From: Neckera pumila
Taxonomy: Eukaryota > Streptophyta > Bryopsida > Hypnales > Neckeraceae
DNA length: 64,000 nucleotides
Direction of reading: 5' to 3'
Assembly: GCA_963969595.1 (NCBI GenBank)
Contig: OZ018408.1
Location: forward strand, 27,838,108-27,902,107
The notes under the pieces were generated by a model. It saw only the letters and a list, made by a program, of their open reading frames with translations. It ran no database searches and was not told the origin of the DNA. The position numbers and the translations under genes are program-made. Within the stretch, counting starts at the first letter, position 1, and every line of letters starts with the position of its first letter. Shown one piece after another: positions 63,732 to 64,000 of this stretch.

Positions 63732-64000
63732 AAAGCTTCGATTCTTGAGGTGATCCCAAACATGTACGTCGCCTATCAGGGTAAATTGTAACGCACCCGG
63801 AGCATCAACGAAGAGCCACAACGTAATCCCCTGATTCCTGAACACGGCATATTCCCATCTTCCAAAGATGGCAAGAGTCTTCTTAGCTAGCTCCGATCCT
63901 TGTGGCCTTCATCAGTTGGTGGTAACTCAAATAAATCAGATTCGCATCAAGGAAGCTCAACTAAATCGCTGGTCACGGCGATCGTTCAGAAATTAAGTGA
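63732..64000 (-). other. Possible exon at the window edge, unidentified
   Basis: The minus strand is open over about 63915-63735 and reads ELAKKTLAIFGRWEYAVF, then ITLWLFVDAPGALQFTLIGD. Composition is balanced, as in other exons of this window. I recognise no family, and the frame has a stop upstream, so an acceptor would be needed. Confidence 0.25.

Overview
The window reads as nuclear DNA of a streptophyte, most likely a land plant. Protein-coding genes are sparse, interrupted by GT-AG introns and embedded in AT-rich DNA full of transposon relics. Plant-type clues are a three-repeat metallothionein, a plant-like RPT2 proteasome ATPase, a tail-anchored cytochrome b5 and a LINE 3' end with a zf-RVT domain. 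A ten-exon gene resembling FSIP1, a ciliary/sperm-tail protein, suggests a lineage with flagellated sperm (bryophyte, lycophyte, fern or cycad/Ginkgo). That placement is inference; no species is identified.

Genes, left to right: FSIP1-like protein (+, 2508-8045); SMP-30/regucalcin-like beta-propeller (-, 10520-12319, TATA box near 14.5 kb); cytochrome b5 (-, 23493-24431); 26S proteasome ATPase RPT2 (+, 26768-29850); a 5'-incomplete N-terminal glutamine amidase (NTAQ1) locus (-, 37540-38342); a three-repeat metallothionein (-, 48851-49215, TATA box near 49.75 kb). I joined the exons by reading splice sites and phase by eye. For the five complete genes all phases close and the lengths fit the families. 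The genes have unrelated housekeeping or specialised roles and form no operon or pathway.

The space between genes is dominated by non-autonomous elements. The most striking is a family bounded by TTAA plus CCC-starting inverted termini (TTAACCCCTAAAG type), the signature of piggyBac-like transposition. About nine two-ended copies of 0.23-1.4 kb are present, including a pair sharing one TTAA, and none encodes a transposase. Other elements are a hAT-type MITE with a perfect 8-bp target duplication (41467-41833), TA-flanked MITEs (31852-32178, 62035-62399, 61391-61630, 12842-13094), a 1.2-kb foldback palindrome (19125-20361), two smaller related hairpins (38.8 and 44.7 kb), a family whose ends are rich in TGTGAGC, and a 2.4-kb field of interleaved palindromes centred on GGCGCC (55.5-57.9 kb). 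There are also simple and minisatellite arrays (33.6 and 34.9 kb).

I saw no tRNA, rRNA, CRISPR array or organellar insertion. The stretch 34.1-37.5 kb has more balanced base composition and exon-like patches, but I recognise no gene in it. Splice joins, homology calls and element boundaries were made by eye, without alignment software.
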